A program made the translations under genes and the position numbers. From contig JAMXDE010000024.1 in assembly GCA_026770025.1 (NCBI GenBank), forward strand, positions 310,001 through 374,000: a DNA stretch of 64,000 nucleotides, read 5' to 3'. Origin of the DNA: Craspedostauros australis. Taxonomy: Eukaryota > Bacillariophyta > Bacillariophyceae > Mastogloiales > Achnanthaceae. Within the stretch, counting starts at the first letter, position 1. Every line of letters starts with the position of its first letter. Below the pieces are notes generated by a model. The model saw only the letters and a list, made by a program, of their open reading frames with translations, did not search any database and was not told the origin of the DNA. Positions 49,039 to 60,900 of the stretch are shown here, in pieces.

Positions 49039-52000
49039 ATGGCATCTCACCGCTCTTTGAGGACCACCGGAGTACTCCCTATGGCATCAGCGAGGTCCAG
49101 TGCCTCCCCAACACCCGCTGCGGCGATGGGATCAACAAGTAACATGGCATCTCCTTCCACTTCAGCCACACCACAATGCAGCAGGACATCGCTTCGCCTT
49201 CACGACACCGTCTTGACGTCAGGAAATGACTTCTACGATGATGGATACAATGAGGTCGAGCTCGACACAGAAGTGCCAAGCTCGCTCTTTGGCAATCGCC
49301 GCAGCGGCAGTGATGATGGCAACAACGATGGCAACAACGATGGCAACGACGATGGCAGAGATGGAATGTTTGGACGTGAGGAGGAGCTGCGAACACTCCA
49401 TCACACATTCAAGCAGATGATACACAATTCCAAATCAAAAAGAAATAGGGATAGGAAAGGGACCGCCCAGAAGTCTTCCGTGAATACCACCCTTCCGTCT
49501 CAGACATCTATGGATGTGACCACCGATCGATCCTTCGTTCCAGCCGCCTTCGTTTGGGGTACCAGCGGTACGGGCAAGTCCAAGCTCGTCGACGTCTTCT
49601 GTGATCAGTTGCTCCAAACGACCAATACCCGCAAAGGCAGAGGAGTCCGTGTGCTGAAGGGCAAATTCCAGGAGCATCAGCAAGGCAATCCCTTCTCCGC
49701 CATCACCCAGGCGCTGTCCGATTGGTGCAAGCAGCTGACTCCCTCGCATTCATCACTGACGCCCATCAAGGAGGTCGGCAGTGGGGAGAGGTATGAAGAG
49801 ATGAGCGATGACGATGATGAAGATGTGGATGTGGATGTGGATATGGATGCAGATGGCCACCCAGCGAAAACAGCAGACGATCATCTCAAGACGGACAAGC
49901 AGCAGCACCACAGCTCGAGCCACTCATCCGAGCTGCAACGTCTCCGATCCATCATCAGATCAAGCAAGCTCACGATGCAACAGAAGGAAGTCCTTGTAGC
50001 ATTCGTACCGGCGCTATCCATCCTCCTCAATGACGATGACGACAACAGCGTCGTTTCCATCGCATCCTCCAATGCACGATATTCTCACCTTCCACAGGCA
50101 TCATCGACAGACACATCATGGAATCAGTTCCAATACACCTTCACTCAGCTCTTGACCCTCATCTCATCCAAGCACCACCCGGTGGTGATGGTGATGGATG
50201 ATTTGCAATGGGCGTCACAAGAGTGCATGAATCTCATGTCCACAGCCATGTATCAACCCCACTTCCTATGGATTGGCACAATCCGACAAGAGATCGATCC
50301 GCAGTGTCTGGATGAGGTGATGGAGTTGGATGCTGATCTTCCCTTCATGCGCCTCCTCGATGATATGCGGTTGCAGTGCGCGACAGCATCATCGGGACCG
50401 ATGAGGACGATGACGACACCATATACCGACATTCACCTGCAGAACTTCAGCAAAGAGGCACTACGCGACTGGGTGTCGCAGCTGTTTGATCAGGACGATG
50501 ATGTCGTGGATGAAACCACCAAGCTCCTGCACGAACAGACCGCAGGCAACATCTTCCACACCATCCACCTGCTACAGGACATGGAGCGCACCAAGGCTTT
50601 GACATACAGCCGCATCACGTTCCAGTGGGAGATCGATGCTTCCCGGCTCAGTTGCACTCCAAGCAACAACAACACCAACAACCACAACATCAGTGATGGC
50701 ATGGGCGGCAGCAGCCACGCCGCAGCAAACGGTGTGGTCCAACTCATCACATCCAGACTACGATCTCTGCCTGTTCCATTGCAGAGAGCACTCGTGCTGG
50801 CGTCGTACATCCGATCCTCGTTCGAGCTGGGCGTACTACAAGCGGTGTGGGACTACGAAGCACAGCACAACTCCACCGGCGGTGACGTCCTTGCCACTCC
50901 TGGAGGCAAAGTCAACGAGGCGGACGCTGGCAAGTCGCTTGCAGAGTGGTTGGAACAAGCTGTTCTGGAGGGCCTCCTCGCAAACTCCATCGGCGCTGCA
51001 AGCTATCGCTTCGCACACGACCGCATCCAACAGGCAACGCGTGATCTCGTGCCGTTCGGAGAGGCGCGCATGAAGCTTCGTCTGCGGATCGGGCAGTGTC
51101 TGTGGGACTTCTGCACAAACACCACCAGCAGCAGTGGTGGCGGTGACTCGCCCAACACAGTCACTGATCGAGGAAGCGACAGCGGTATCTTCTTCATCGC
51201 AGCCGACCATCTCAACTGCGCCCCAACCAAGGATCATCTGACATCGACTCGGCGCAATCTGCAAGTCGGCGAGCATGCACTTCAGATCGCCGCTTTGGCG
51301 CCTGCTGCGACATACCTCCAGCTTGCGAACACTGCACTACGCAAGGTGAAAGGTAACCTGTGGCAAGACTACTACGATCTGACGATTCGATTGATGCGTG
51401 CTCGATGTGACGTCGAGCTCTCTCTCAGCCGATTCGACTTGGGATATTCGTTGGGAAACGCGGTGCTTGAGCATGCACGTTCTGCTCAGGACAAGCTCCC
51501 TACGTACATTGCAATTGCCAGTGCTCTCGGCAGGCAAGATGACCATGCGAAAGGGTTACAGTTGGCCCAAGAGGGTGCCCAGATCTGTGGCGAGTATCCC
51601 AAGCGATGGTTTGCGTTCCATGGCATATCGCAGCTTCTTTCTGTCAGAGCCTACTTGAAGAGGACAACAGTGAAGCAGTTCTTCGAACAAAATCCGATCA
51701 CCGACAACCCACAAACATTGCTCTCAATGCACCTATTGAAGGAGCTTGGCATACGAGCGTATTCATGTCAAGACATTATGGCATGGATGGTGGCAACCAT
51801 GCGAACGATGCAGATGACGAGGCGAGATGGCATCTGCGAGTATTCTGCTGGCGCCTTGATTTCCTTTGCCATGATCCAAGCAGGCTTGGGCGAGTTTGCG
51901 GACGCACGCAAGTCCGCCGAACTTGCAAAGGAGATGACACTTAGGGTGGGCCGTGGGACGAGGACAGAGGGATGGATATATTACACCGTCGCCATGTATG

Positions 52001-53178
52001 TGGATTCGTTCTTCAAGCCATGGAGTGAAGTCTCCCAGGACTTTCAATATGCTTACACGTCGGCCATGGCAGCTGGCGATGTCGAGCTCAGCGTGCTAAT
52101 CCTGAATGCGAACGTAATGTTCTCGTTCTTCGATGGGCGCCCCCTCCCCTTCGTCGTACCGGCCGCAAGGTCTCTCTTCGAGCACATGGAGATATACAAG
52201 GTCGATGTATTTCGGGGTACACGCGATGAATTGTTCTTGTTATGCAACTGTATGCAAAACACGATCGAAGTGGAATGGGAGACACTCATGGATGTCAACA
52301 AATATGAACACACGAACCCATTCGAACGAACCTCCGCTTATTGGGGTCGCCTCTACATCGCGGTGTACTTCGGCAAGTTCGAATACGCGGAGAAGATGGA
52401 TCATCTGCTCACGACGAACGGCCTGGACGACCAAAGCTTTCCTTTTGTGACATCAGTCCCTTTCCTCTGTGGGTTGATGGCTTCTCATCGATACCGACAG
52501 ACAAAGAAGAAGAAGTACCTCAAGATGCTCCGGCAACGCAAGCGGGAGCTGAAGAACATGTGCGACCAGAAAGGAATCAGTGTGCACTATCTGTACTTGA
52601 TTCTGCGCGCTGAATGGAAGGCCATCAAGGTTGGAGCCACCAGCTCTGCCCTCGTGGACACCTGCTACGACAATGCCATCATGCATGCCAGAGCCGGAAA
52701 CCATCTTGACTCAGCAGGGCTCGCGAGTGAGCTGGCGGGCAAGCAGCTGCTGAGGAGAAGCGGCGGCAAGGACCCTCGCATCCGTGGCTACTTCACCCAG
52801 GCGTTAGGCTTCTACGAGAGATGGGGCTCCGTCCCCAAGGCCAAGAGTTTCCGTGAAGAGTACGGTGACTACGTTGATGAAGATCGTGTGCGCAAGATGA
52901 AGATGGACAACAGCCTCGTCGGGCAAATCAAATCCATCGATCTTCGCGATCAGTCGCAGGAGCATCACAGTCATACGGGCCACACCCAAGATCTGATGTC
53001 ACATGGAACACCAGGCAATGGACTTGCCCAGTCTGTTTCCGACATGATTTCTAAAGGGCAGGCAAGCAAAGATCCAACAGCGAGAACGCCGAGCGATGAC
53101 AACGCGAGAAGCAACGAATCGGCGGAGAGTGCTGTCGATGATGACAACATGTCTCAGCTGGCAGATTCATCGCAGTAG
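49039..53178 (+). CDS. PknK-like AAA_16 ATPase with TPR-type C-terminal region, 1379 aa
   Basis: Resembles the predicted ATPase module found next to kinases and cyclases in signalling proteins (STAND/COG3899 type). FGREEEL near 111 is the usual entry motif. Walker A is GTSGTGKS at 174-181, and Walker B is VVMVMDDLQWAS with D387. A winged-helix-like region ends with YRFAHDRIQQA at 656, a family hallmark. About 730-1260 is helical and TPR-like. The C-terminus is Ser/Asp/Asn-rich and probably disordered. Low-complexity inserts occur: Asp-rich at about 255-275 and Asn-rich at about 540-560. No kinase or cyclase catalytic domain is present. The ORF has no visible intron. The first in-frame ATG was taken as start. 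Likely cytosolic nucleotide-dependent switch; partner unknown. Confidence 0.85.
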   Translation: MASHRSLRTTGVLPMASARSSASPTPAAAMGSTSNMASPSTSATPQCSRTSLRLHDTVLTSGNDFYDDGYNEVELDTEVPSSLFGNRRSGSDDGNNDGNNDGNDDGRDGMFGREEELRTLHHTFKQMIHNSKSKRNRDRKGTAQKSSVNTTLPSQTSMDVTTDRSFVPAAFVWGTSGTGKSKLVDVFCDQLLQTTNTRKGRGVRVLKGKFQEHQQGNPFSAITQALSDWCKQLTPSHSSLTPIKEVGSGERYEEMSDDDDEDVDVDVDMDADGHPAKTADDHLKTDKQQHHSSSHSSELQRLRSIIRSSKLTMQQKEVLVAFVPALSILLNDDDDNSVVSIASSNARYSHLPQASSTDTSWNQFQYTFTQLLTLISSKHHPVVMVMDDLQWASQECMNLMSTAMYQPHFLWIGTIRQEIDPQCLDEVMELDADLPFMRLLDDMRLQCATASSGPMRTMTTPYTDIHLQNFSKEALRDWVSQLFDQDDDVVDETTKLLHEQTAGNIFHTIHLLQDMERTKALTYSRITFQWEIDASRLSCTPSNNNTNNHNISDGMGGSSHAAANGVVQLITSRLRSLPVPLQRALVLASYIRSSFELGVLQAVWDYEAQHNSTGGDVLATPGGKVNEADAGKSLAEWLEQAVLEGLLANSIGAASYRFAHDRIQQATRDLVPFGEARMKLRLRIGQCLWDFCTNTTSSSGGGDSPNTVTDRGSDSGIFFIAADHLNCAPTKDHLTSTRRNLQVGEHALQIAALAPAATYLQLANTALRKVKGNLWQDYYDLTIRLMRARCDVELSLSRFDLGYSLGNAVLEHARSAQDKLPTYIAIASALGRQDDHAKGLQLAQEGAQICGEYPKRWFAFHGISQLLSVRAYLKRTTVKQFFEQNPITDNPQTLLSMHLLKELGIRAYSCQDIMAWMVATMRTMQMTRRDGICEYSAGALISFAMIQAGLGEFADARKSAELAKEMTLRVGRGTRTEGWIYYTVAMYVDSFFKPWSEVSQDFQYAYTSAMAAGDVELSVLILNANVMFSFFDGRPLPFVVPAARSLFEHMEIYKVDVFRGTRDELFLLCNCMQNTIEVEWETLMDVNKYEHTNPFERTSAYWGRLYIAVYFGKFEYAEKMDHLLTTNGLDDQSFPFVTSVPFLCGLMASHRYRQTKKKKYLKMLRQRKRELKNMCDQKGISVHYLYLILRAEWKAIKVGATSSALVDTCYDNAIMHARAGNHLDSAGLASELAGKQLLRRSGGKDPRIRGYFTQALGFYERWGSVPKAKSFREEYGDYVDEDRVRKMKMDNSLVGQIKSIDLRDQSQEHHSHTGHTQDLMSHGTPGNGLAQSVSDMISKGQASKDPTARTPSDDNARSNESAESAVDDDNMSQLADSSQ

Positions 53179-53367
53179 ACAGAGGAAACGAGTATAATTG
53201 TCAAACATGTACAAGTAACTACGGAAGACGTATTGGCCCGTTGTTGCGTGCCCTAGTCGGAGCTCTTGTTGATTATTTGTGAGTGTTGTCCGAAGACAAC
53301 CCCCCAACCAGTATTTGACTAATACGATTAGTAAAAGAGTATGAAGTAAGGAATTCAGTGAGAATTG
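53179..53367. other. 3' flank of the ATPase gene and presumed 3' end of element E
   Basis: On the minus strand, TTGGGGGG followed by TTGTCTTCGGACAAC (about 53291-53313) looks like a polypurine tract leading into an LTR start. No second LTR was found, so the limit of E on this side is uncertain. Confidence 0.35.
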
Positions 53368-54089
53368 TCATGCCCCTTGATCTCGTGGTAAACCTGCATA
53401 GAACAGAGTTGTGACAAATGATGTGAGTGCTGGCTTTGCCAGCGCCTTTGTGAGCATATCCGCAAAGTTCCGTTTGGATGGGACATAGACTGGAACAAGG
53501 ACTCCAGCTCCCACTGCTTCGCGGACTCTGTGGAATGAGACTGCCACATGCTTCTTTTGTAGCAAGCTGTCTGCAATGGTCGTGTTCGATATCACTGCAG
53601 CATTGTCGCCGAACGTGATCGTTGGCGCTTTGGCTGTGACTCCCAGCGATCGGAGTGCGTATTGGAGTGCAATGATTTCCTCGGTAGCCGAGCGCATTGC
53701 ATTGAATTCTGCTCCGTACGTTGATGTTGTGACTGATGTCTGGCGTTTGCTGGAGAAGTGCACTGGGGTGCGTCCCAGGAATATGATGATGCCGGTGTTC
53801 GATCTCCGCATGACCAGATCATGTGCATGGTCCGCATTGACGAAGGTGCACATTTGGATCTCAGGGTATATTGCTGCCGGTGCCTGATCGTCAATGTCCT
53901 CGGCCGCTTCAGGGTACTCTTCCTTCATCTGTGCAACCATCTCTGGGTTGGGTGATTCTGGATTGAAGTTCTTGAATGCGATGGGCTTTGAGTCGATCAT
54001 GGTTCTGAGGGTTGATTTGTTCTTGAGGTATCCCCATATCTTAAGTGCTCGTGTGAGATGCCCTTTTCGTGGCATCGATGTGAAACGTG
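53368..54089 (-). pseudogene. Element E pol, RNase H part (minus strand), cut by element D
   Basis: The minus-strand frame continues from the insertion point of D through the end of the RT connection region (MPRKGHLTRALKIWGYLK) into RNase H: C-x-F-V-N-A-D, STYGAEFNA, FGDNAAV and NFADMLTKAL, stopping at 53368. It aligns with the same region of A and B, so E belongs to that lineage though clearly diverged. The first RNase H acidic site reads V-N-A-D where A and B have V-D-A-N. Confidence 0.85.
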
Positions 54090-54884
54090 TGTCGAGATGT
54101 ACATGTGAGTATATGTCAAGATGTACGTGTATATGTGCATCGTTCACCCGCTATTCTCTCATACGCACTTGGACGGTATAACTATACTCGTGTCGATAGT
54201 ATACTGTGATTCGTCAGAATTACAGGGGAAATGGAACACACGAAAAGGGGCAAGATTTCTGGAGGAAATTTGCAAATAACGATTTCTGAGAGAATTAGAA
54301 ATCTCGTCCGTCCATCCATCAATGGTACCAAGGAATCTTGAGGTACTTCCCAACTAAACCTCAGATGACGATATCATCTGACAGACTACTGCATCACCAA
54401 TGGAACGTGACATCTGGAGAGCAGAAGGACGCCTACTGACGTCGACAGGATGTCAACATGTCACCACGTCGACAGCTGTCTCCAAGTCAGAGCAGGAGGC
54501 GAAGATACGATGACCCATGAAGACCATGGATACTGAAGGTGAACTTCAAATGGTAAGTACTCATGGAGTAGCAGTCAGTACTGAATGAACGGAGTGTCGA
54601 ATGCGGAGCACGCATCGAACACGGAGTATCGTGTAGCACAAGCACACGATGGTGAGAGAGAAAGAGAGAGAGAATACAGAGAGGAGCGAGAGAGGATCTT
54701 GCGTGCCGACTCATAGTCGGAGACTGAATCTACGAAACAGATTGAAGCGCCGAGAGCATCGGGCAAGAGAACGAACGGACACCGAGAGTATCGGAGTGCC
54801 AACGTAATGAAATAGCAAACAGACGACTATCAACCAATACCATCTTCCACGATCGTAGGTTACCGTGAGCGGAACTTGCCAACA
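54090..54884 (+). repeat. LTR D, 5' copy
   Basis: 795 bp, TGTCGAG to GCCAACA (TG...CA). Includes TGACGTCGAC (about 54437) and a GA-rich tract (about 54655-54680). Confidence 0.95.
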
Positions 54885-54896
54885 CGTTTATAAACG
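54885..54896. other. Perfect 12-nt palindrome beside the 5' LTR of D
   Basis: CGTTTATAAACG occupies the expected primer-binding position. Compare CGTTTCGAAACG in element C: the same CGTTT/AAACG arms, different centre. Confidence 0.55.
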
Positions 54897-54966
54897 ATAG
54901 ATCAGGGCGAGCCCGCGAATCGTATCGTGCGAGGAAGACGAACATCATTCAAGAGCAGCAGGCTGA

Positions 54967-57900
54967 ATGAGCGAGGAAGAGGAATTGAAAGAGATCCCTC
55001 TGTCCAATCCGGCTATCAAGAGAGAAGAAGGTGCGAGTGAGACTCCACCACGAGAAGAGAAGGAAGCAGCCGCGGCTACTGTCCTATCAGGCGCAGACGC
55101 AAGCGCAATCGACGAGACCGAAGAAGAACGGTCTGCAAGACTACATCGTAAGGAGAAGAGGATTCTCGAGGCGATCAAGCAAGAGGAGACTGGTGTGACG
55201 AAGAGCATTCGCACAGCCAAACAGAGTGGGAAAAGTGAGACACCACCAGGAGGAGAATTTGTGACGAAAACAATCTCCGCGCAACAACAGGCGAAACTCG
55301 AAAAAGTGACAACACAGAAACAGACGGAAATCAAGGGCGCGAGCGCACCAACGACGAAACAACGAACCAACATGGCGACATCAGCCAACATGAACAAGCG
55401 ACGCATCAAGGCGCCGATGTTCAGCGGTGAACAGGAAGACTATAGCGCATGGGAGTCCCAAGCGAAGGCATACGCTCGTGCACAGAAAACGAGAGACGTG
55501 ATGTTGGGCAAGACCAAGGTGCCAACAGTGAGCGAGATCGCGGCAGCCGCCGATGAAGACAAGGAAGCGATGGAGGAGATCTACGAGCTGGGATGCGACT
55601 GCTTCAGCGATCTGATCCTCATGATGGATGCAGAGAAAGGAAAAGGTAAGCAAGCCATCCAGTACATCAACCAATGCATCTCCGACGACTACCCCAAAGG
55701 AGACGCACACGGAGCGTGGAACGTTCTCGCGGAGAAGTTCCGACCATCCGACGCAGTGACGAAGATCAAACTCAAGCGCCAATTCAACAACGAAAAGATG
55801 AAGAGAGACACGGACCCCGACATCTACATCACGCAACTCGAGAGTCTACGATCGCGTCTCCACGATGTCAAATACGAGATCTCGGACGAGGAAATGGTCA
55901 TGCAAATCCTCAGCACGGTGAGCAACGAGTACAGAACTCACATCGTGAACTTCCAACACCAACTCACGTTCAATCCGGAACTGGTCACCATCAACTCGAT
56001 CAGAGGGGTACTCCGTACTGCATACGCCACTCACAGAGGAGGCAAGGCATACGTCGACGACTTCCAAGACAGTAACACGAAGAGCAACGACACCGGCTTC
56101 ACAAGCACCGGTAACTTCAAGGGTACTTGTCACAACTGTGGCGTGTATGGCCATAGATCCGCCGATTGCCCAGAACGCAAGAAATCGAACAACAAGAAAA
56201 ACAACAACAACAACAACAAGATGAACGGAAAACGCAACAAGGGAAGCGGCTTCAAGGGCAAGTGCAACTACTGCGGCATCTTTGGACACCGTGAGGCGGA
56301 GTGCCGAAAGAAGAAGTTCAACGAGAAGAAGAAGGCCGACGAACAGGCCAACACAGCAACGCAAGGACACGACAAGAGCGGGCACGAGATGGTACTCTCT
56401 GCGAAAGACATGCCGCTCTGCATGTTGGTGTCCGACGACTACATCGAAGACTCCTTCTTCGATAACTTCGAATACGTCGGGAGTGACGACGAAGTGCAGG
56501 ATGATGAGATCATCCCGGAGTGGCTCAGCGAGGAGCCAATCATCCACGAGGTGGATCCAAGACGCGAAGTGAGCTACGAATGCTGCTTCAACGCGCACGA
56601 CCTGATCGGTTCATACGGCGACGAAGCTGAGATGGACGAGGCCAACGATAACGACATCGAAGAGGCCATGAGTGATGACGACGACGACGACGCCGACGAG
56701 AACGGCGCAGATGAAGACGATGAGGCGAACCGCGCCGCGGCGCCTCCTCCTCCAGCAGCGGGGAACAACAGATCGGGCATCTTCGACGAAGATGACAGCG
56801 ACGAATCCGAGGACGGCAATCATCCAGACGACAGCTTCAATCCAAACGAGCGTGTCGTCTACCCAGGGAACATCGACTTCCCACCTATTGAGGATCCCAA
56901 CAGCGTCGATTACCTCCTCCGTCACAGCACCATCCCGAATGCAACAGCAACAGCATTGATAATCCAAAAGCAGCTCATCTTTGACGCCGTAATGGAAGCG
57001 GGGATGCGAGTGTTCCCAGGAACAACACGAGGAGCACTCATGCCAATATGGGTGAACATGATGGGATCCATCCTATCCGAGCACTTCGAATCAATCGAAG
57101 AGATCCTCGCCAATGCAATCATCATCAACCGCATACTGGAAGGGAACGACTCAGAAACGATCCCAGAGACGGATCTGCATTACATCCTTGGAGGATGCAT
57201 GCGCGTGCTCTTGCGAGAGCGATCACGCGTCCACCCATACGATCCTGTTACAGGATCACATCGAAGCAACACAATTCCATCGGACTACGCGCAACTACCC
57301 GATGACATGGATGACGGAGATCATCATCCTCCATACAACGAAGATGGAGTCCACGAAGACGACGACGACGGCAGCTTCAACGACGAGATAGCTGCGGCAG
57401 CCGTGGAGCAACTCCACGAGCTGAGCACCAAGTACAAGGACAAGGTCAACAAGGACACCTGGCTCGCCGACAGCGGAGCTTCGTGTCACATCGTCAACTC
57501 GGACGCCGCTCTCTTCAACGTGCGGCACATCAAGTCCTTCGTCCAAGTGGGAGACAGCACGAAGCTAGACTCTCCCAAGATGGGATCCATTCGCTTGAAA
57601 GTCAAACAGCGAGACAACACTGGCCACGTCATCCGGCTCGATGATGTGAAGTACACACCCAAGATGGCGGTGAACCTTTTCTCCACGAACAAGGCTCTGT
57701 ACAACGGTTACCAGCTTGGTAACAACGGCATTCTGATGGACATCATCAACGGATCCGGAACGAAGATCGTGTTTGATCGAGTCTTCCCCACATCCAATGG
57801 ATTCATCACGGGAGTACAGATGCATCCCATCATGCCAACAGACGACGACAAGGCTTGCACAGCCATCGTCAAGAATCCATCCAAGGAGATCAGCGCGGTG

Positions 57901-60900
57901 AACCTGCACCGAATGCTCGGCCACGCGCCACTCGAAACCATGAAGCGGACGGCCGCTCAGTACGGATGGAAGATTATCGGCGAGATGCCGGTATGTCGCG
58001 ACTGCGCGGTCGCGAACGCAAGAGTGAAGAATATTCCGAAGGCAACCATTCCGAGAGCAACTCGCCGTGGCGAACGGCTCTTCATTGATATAAGTTACAC
58101 TAAACACATAAGCTTCGGAGATAAACGCTACTGGACCCTGATCGTGGACGATTGCACGGATCACTGCTGGAGTTTCTTTCTCAAGAACAAAAGTGATCAA
58201 CCAGGATACATCAAACGATTCGTCCAGACGATCAAGTCACAGACTGGTGACCAACAGATCATCTTCCGAGGTGACAACAGCGGAGAGAATAAATCCACGC
58301 AGGATACTCTCATCGATGCAGGACTCAACGTGAAATTCGAATACACGGCATCGAACACGCCGCAACAGAACGGCAGAGTGGAACGCAAGTTCGCGTACCT
58401 CTACACCAAGGTCCGCTCCATGCTCAACGGAGCACAGCTCGACGAAGAATATAGGCATGGCCTGTGGGCAGCGGCTGCTAGCACTGCCACCGCCATCGCC
58501 AACATCACCGTAGCGAAGAACCAGAAGGAATCACCACATCGACAATTCTTCGGCAACGATCCACCATATGCGGACGCGCTCCGCACGTTTGGAGAGGTAG
58601 GTGTTGTGAAGACCACCTACGGCGGGATCACCGCCAAACTCAAGAACAGAGGAGAAGAGATGGTGTTCATCGGATATGCACACCAACACGCATCAGGAGT
58701 CTACAACATGTACAGACCATCGACAAAGTCACTCATCTGTTCACGGGACATCAAGTGGCTCAACCAATCATACGGACAGTTCCGTGGCTGGGCACCAGCA
58801 CCGAACATATCCAATGAAATAGGAATAACGGACGCAGACGGCTTCACAACCATCGGACGGAAGGGAGCAACGCCAAGGACGGCAACGCGTCAAACATCGG
58901 AAGCGAAGAGAGTATCTTTCGCTGATAGCAACAGATACTACATCCTATCAGACAGCGATGATGAGGATAATGAGGACGACGGAGTAGTGACTCAACTAGT
59001 CCAGAATGACGAGGAAGATCGGAGCGAATCCAATCATGAGGATGACGAAATCCTACCCTCCGGCGACGAAGCCGATAACGAGACAGGTGTCACCCCTCCG
59101 AATACACCAGCGAGGTCTACATATGACACACCATCCAGACCTCCACCAAGCAAACCAAACAAACGTGACATAGCTAGAAAGGAGAGGATCCGACGTCACG
59201 AAGCACGAGGCAGGAAGGGAGAAGCTAATCCCAAGTCAACTGCAGGGAAGAGTATTCCCAGAGCTCTGCGCGAGCTCGCAGACTTCAACGAACGAGGTCG
59301 AAAGGAAGAAGGCTATGAGAGCGATCCATCATCCAACGAGGCGAGTGACGAACTCAGCGACGAGATGATCGACGACTCCAACAACGAAACTACAGATGAT
59401 GAAGAAATCGAAGACGAAGATGAAGAGATCGAGATCACCCATCATAGCACAACAGGACTATACGGAATGAATGCAATCATCACCGAATCACCAGCGATCG
59501 ACATCGGATTGTCGATGCAGGACGAGAACAAGGAACCAGAGAAGCACATCGAACCTACAACGTTCGACGGAGCCTTCAATCACCCAGATCCTATCCATCG
59601 GAAGGGATATCGAGCAGCCATTAAGAAGGAGTTCGACTCCATGAATACACGCAAGGTGTATAGCAAGATCAAACGAGACGCCATCCCACGCGGCCGCAGA
59701 TGCTGCAAGTGTAAATGGGTCTTCAAGCTGAAGCGTGACGGCACACATCGAGCGCGGCTCGTTGCATGTGGCTATTCACAAGTCGCAGGAGTAGACTTCC
59801 AAGAGCATTACTCACCCGTCATCCATGACGTGACCTATCGGGTCATGATGGTGATCATGCTAATCAAGAAGATGGACTGCGCACTCGTCGATGTCGTAAC
59901 GGCATTCCTACATGGAGACCTCGACGAGGAGATCTACATGAACTGTCCCAACGGGATGGATCATCAACCAGACGAAGCCCTGACCCTACACAAGCCAATC
60001 TACGGACTTGTACAGAGCGCCAGGCAATGGTTCAAGATGTTGGTATCGACCCTCAAGAATATCAACTTCGAACAGAGCGCAGCAGACCCGTGCCTGTTCT
60101 ACAGGAAGACGAACGAAGGAAGCATGATCATAGCCATCTACGTAGACGATTGCTTCTGTTGTGGAGACTCCAAGGCACTGGAGACCTTCCTGAAGGATAT
60201 CCAAGGCAGCAAGTTCAAGGTGACAATCGAGCGCGGACTCGGAGACTACCTCAGCTGCAACATTGAACTGAACCATGACAAAACTAGAGCGACATTGCGT
60301 CAACCACATCTCATCCGACACCTCATCGAAGAGTTCGGAACCAAGGTTGAGAAGATGCAACGCTATGGAACACCGGGAACCCCGGGCCAAATCATCGTAC
60401 GACCATCCGAAGATAACGGACTGCAGAAGGTCGGACCGGAAGAACATGCCGAATACCGCCGAGGCGTCGGTATGCTACTCTTCCTCATCAAACACTCGCG
60501 ACCAGATATCGCGAACCCTGTGAGGGAACTCTCCAAGGTATTGATTGGGCCCACCAAGGCCGCAATGAAGGAGATGTATCGGATCATCAAGTATGTGATC
60601 GATACAAAGGACTATGGATTGAAGATCCATCCAGCGCGTCCAGACGACGACGGCTGGGACATGGAGCTCTTCTGCGATAGCGAATATGCAGGAGACAAGA
60701 ACACAAGAATCAGCGTAGGGGGATTCATCCTATACCTGTGCAAGGTACCAATCCTTTGGCGATCCAAGGCACAGAAGGCCGTCACACTCAGCTCATCCGA
60801 AGCAGAATACGTTGCCCTTTCCGAAGCGGCAAAGGAAATCTTCTTCGTTGTGCAGCTACTCGAAAGTGTGGGCGTCCCAGTGAAGACACCGATCAAGGTC

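Noticed and set aside
48619-49050. 143-codon minus-strand ORF overlapping the ATPase start
   Set aside because: No recognisable domain, overlaps a strong gene, and composition is not clearly coding.
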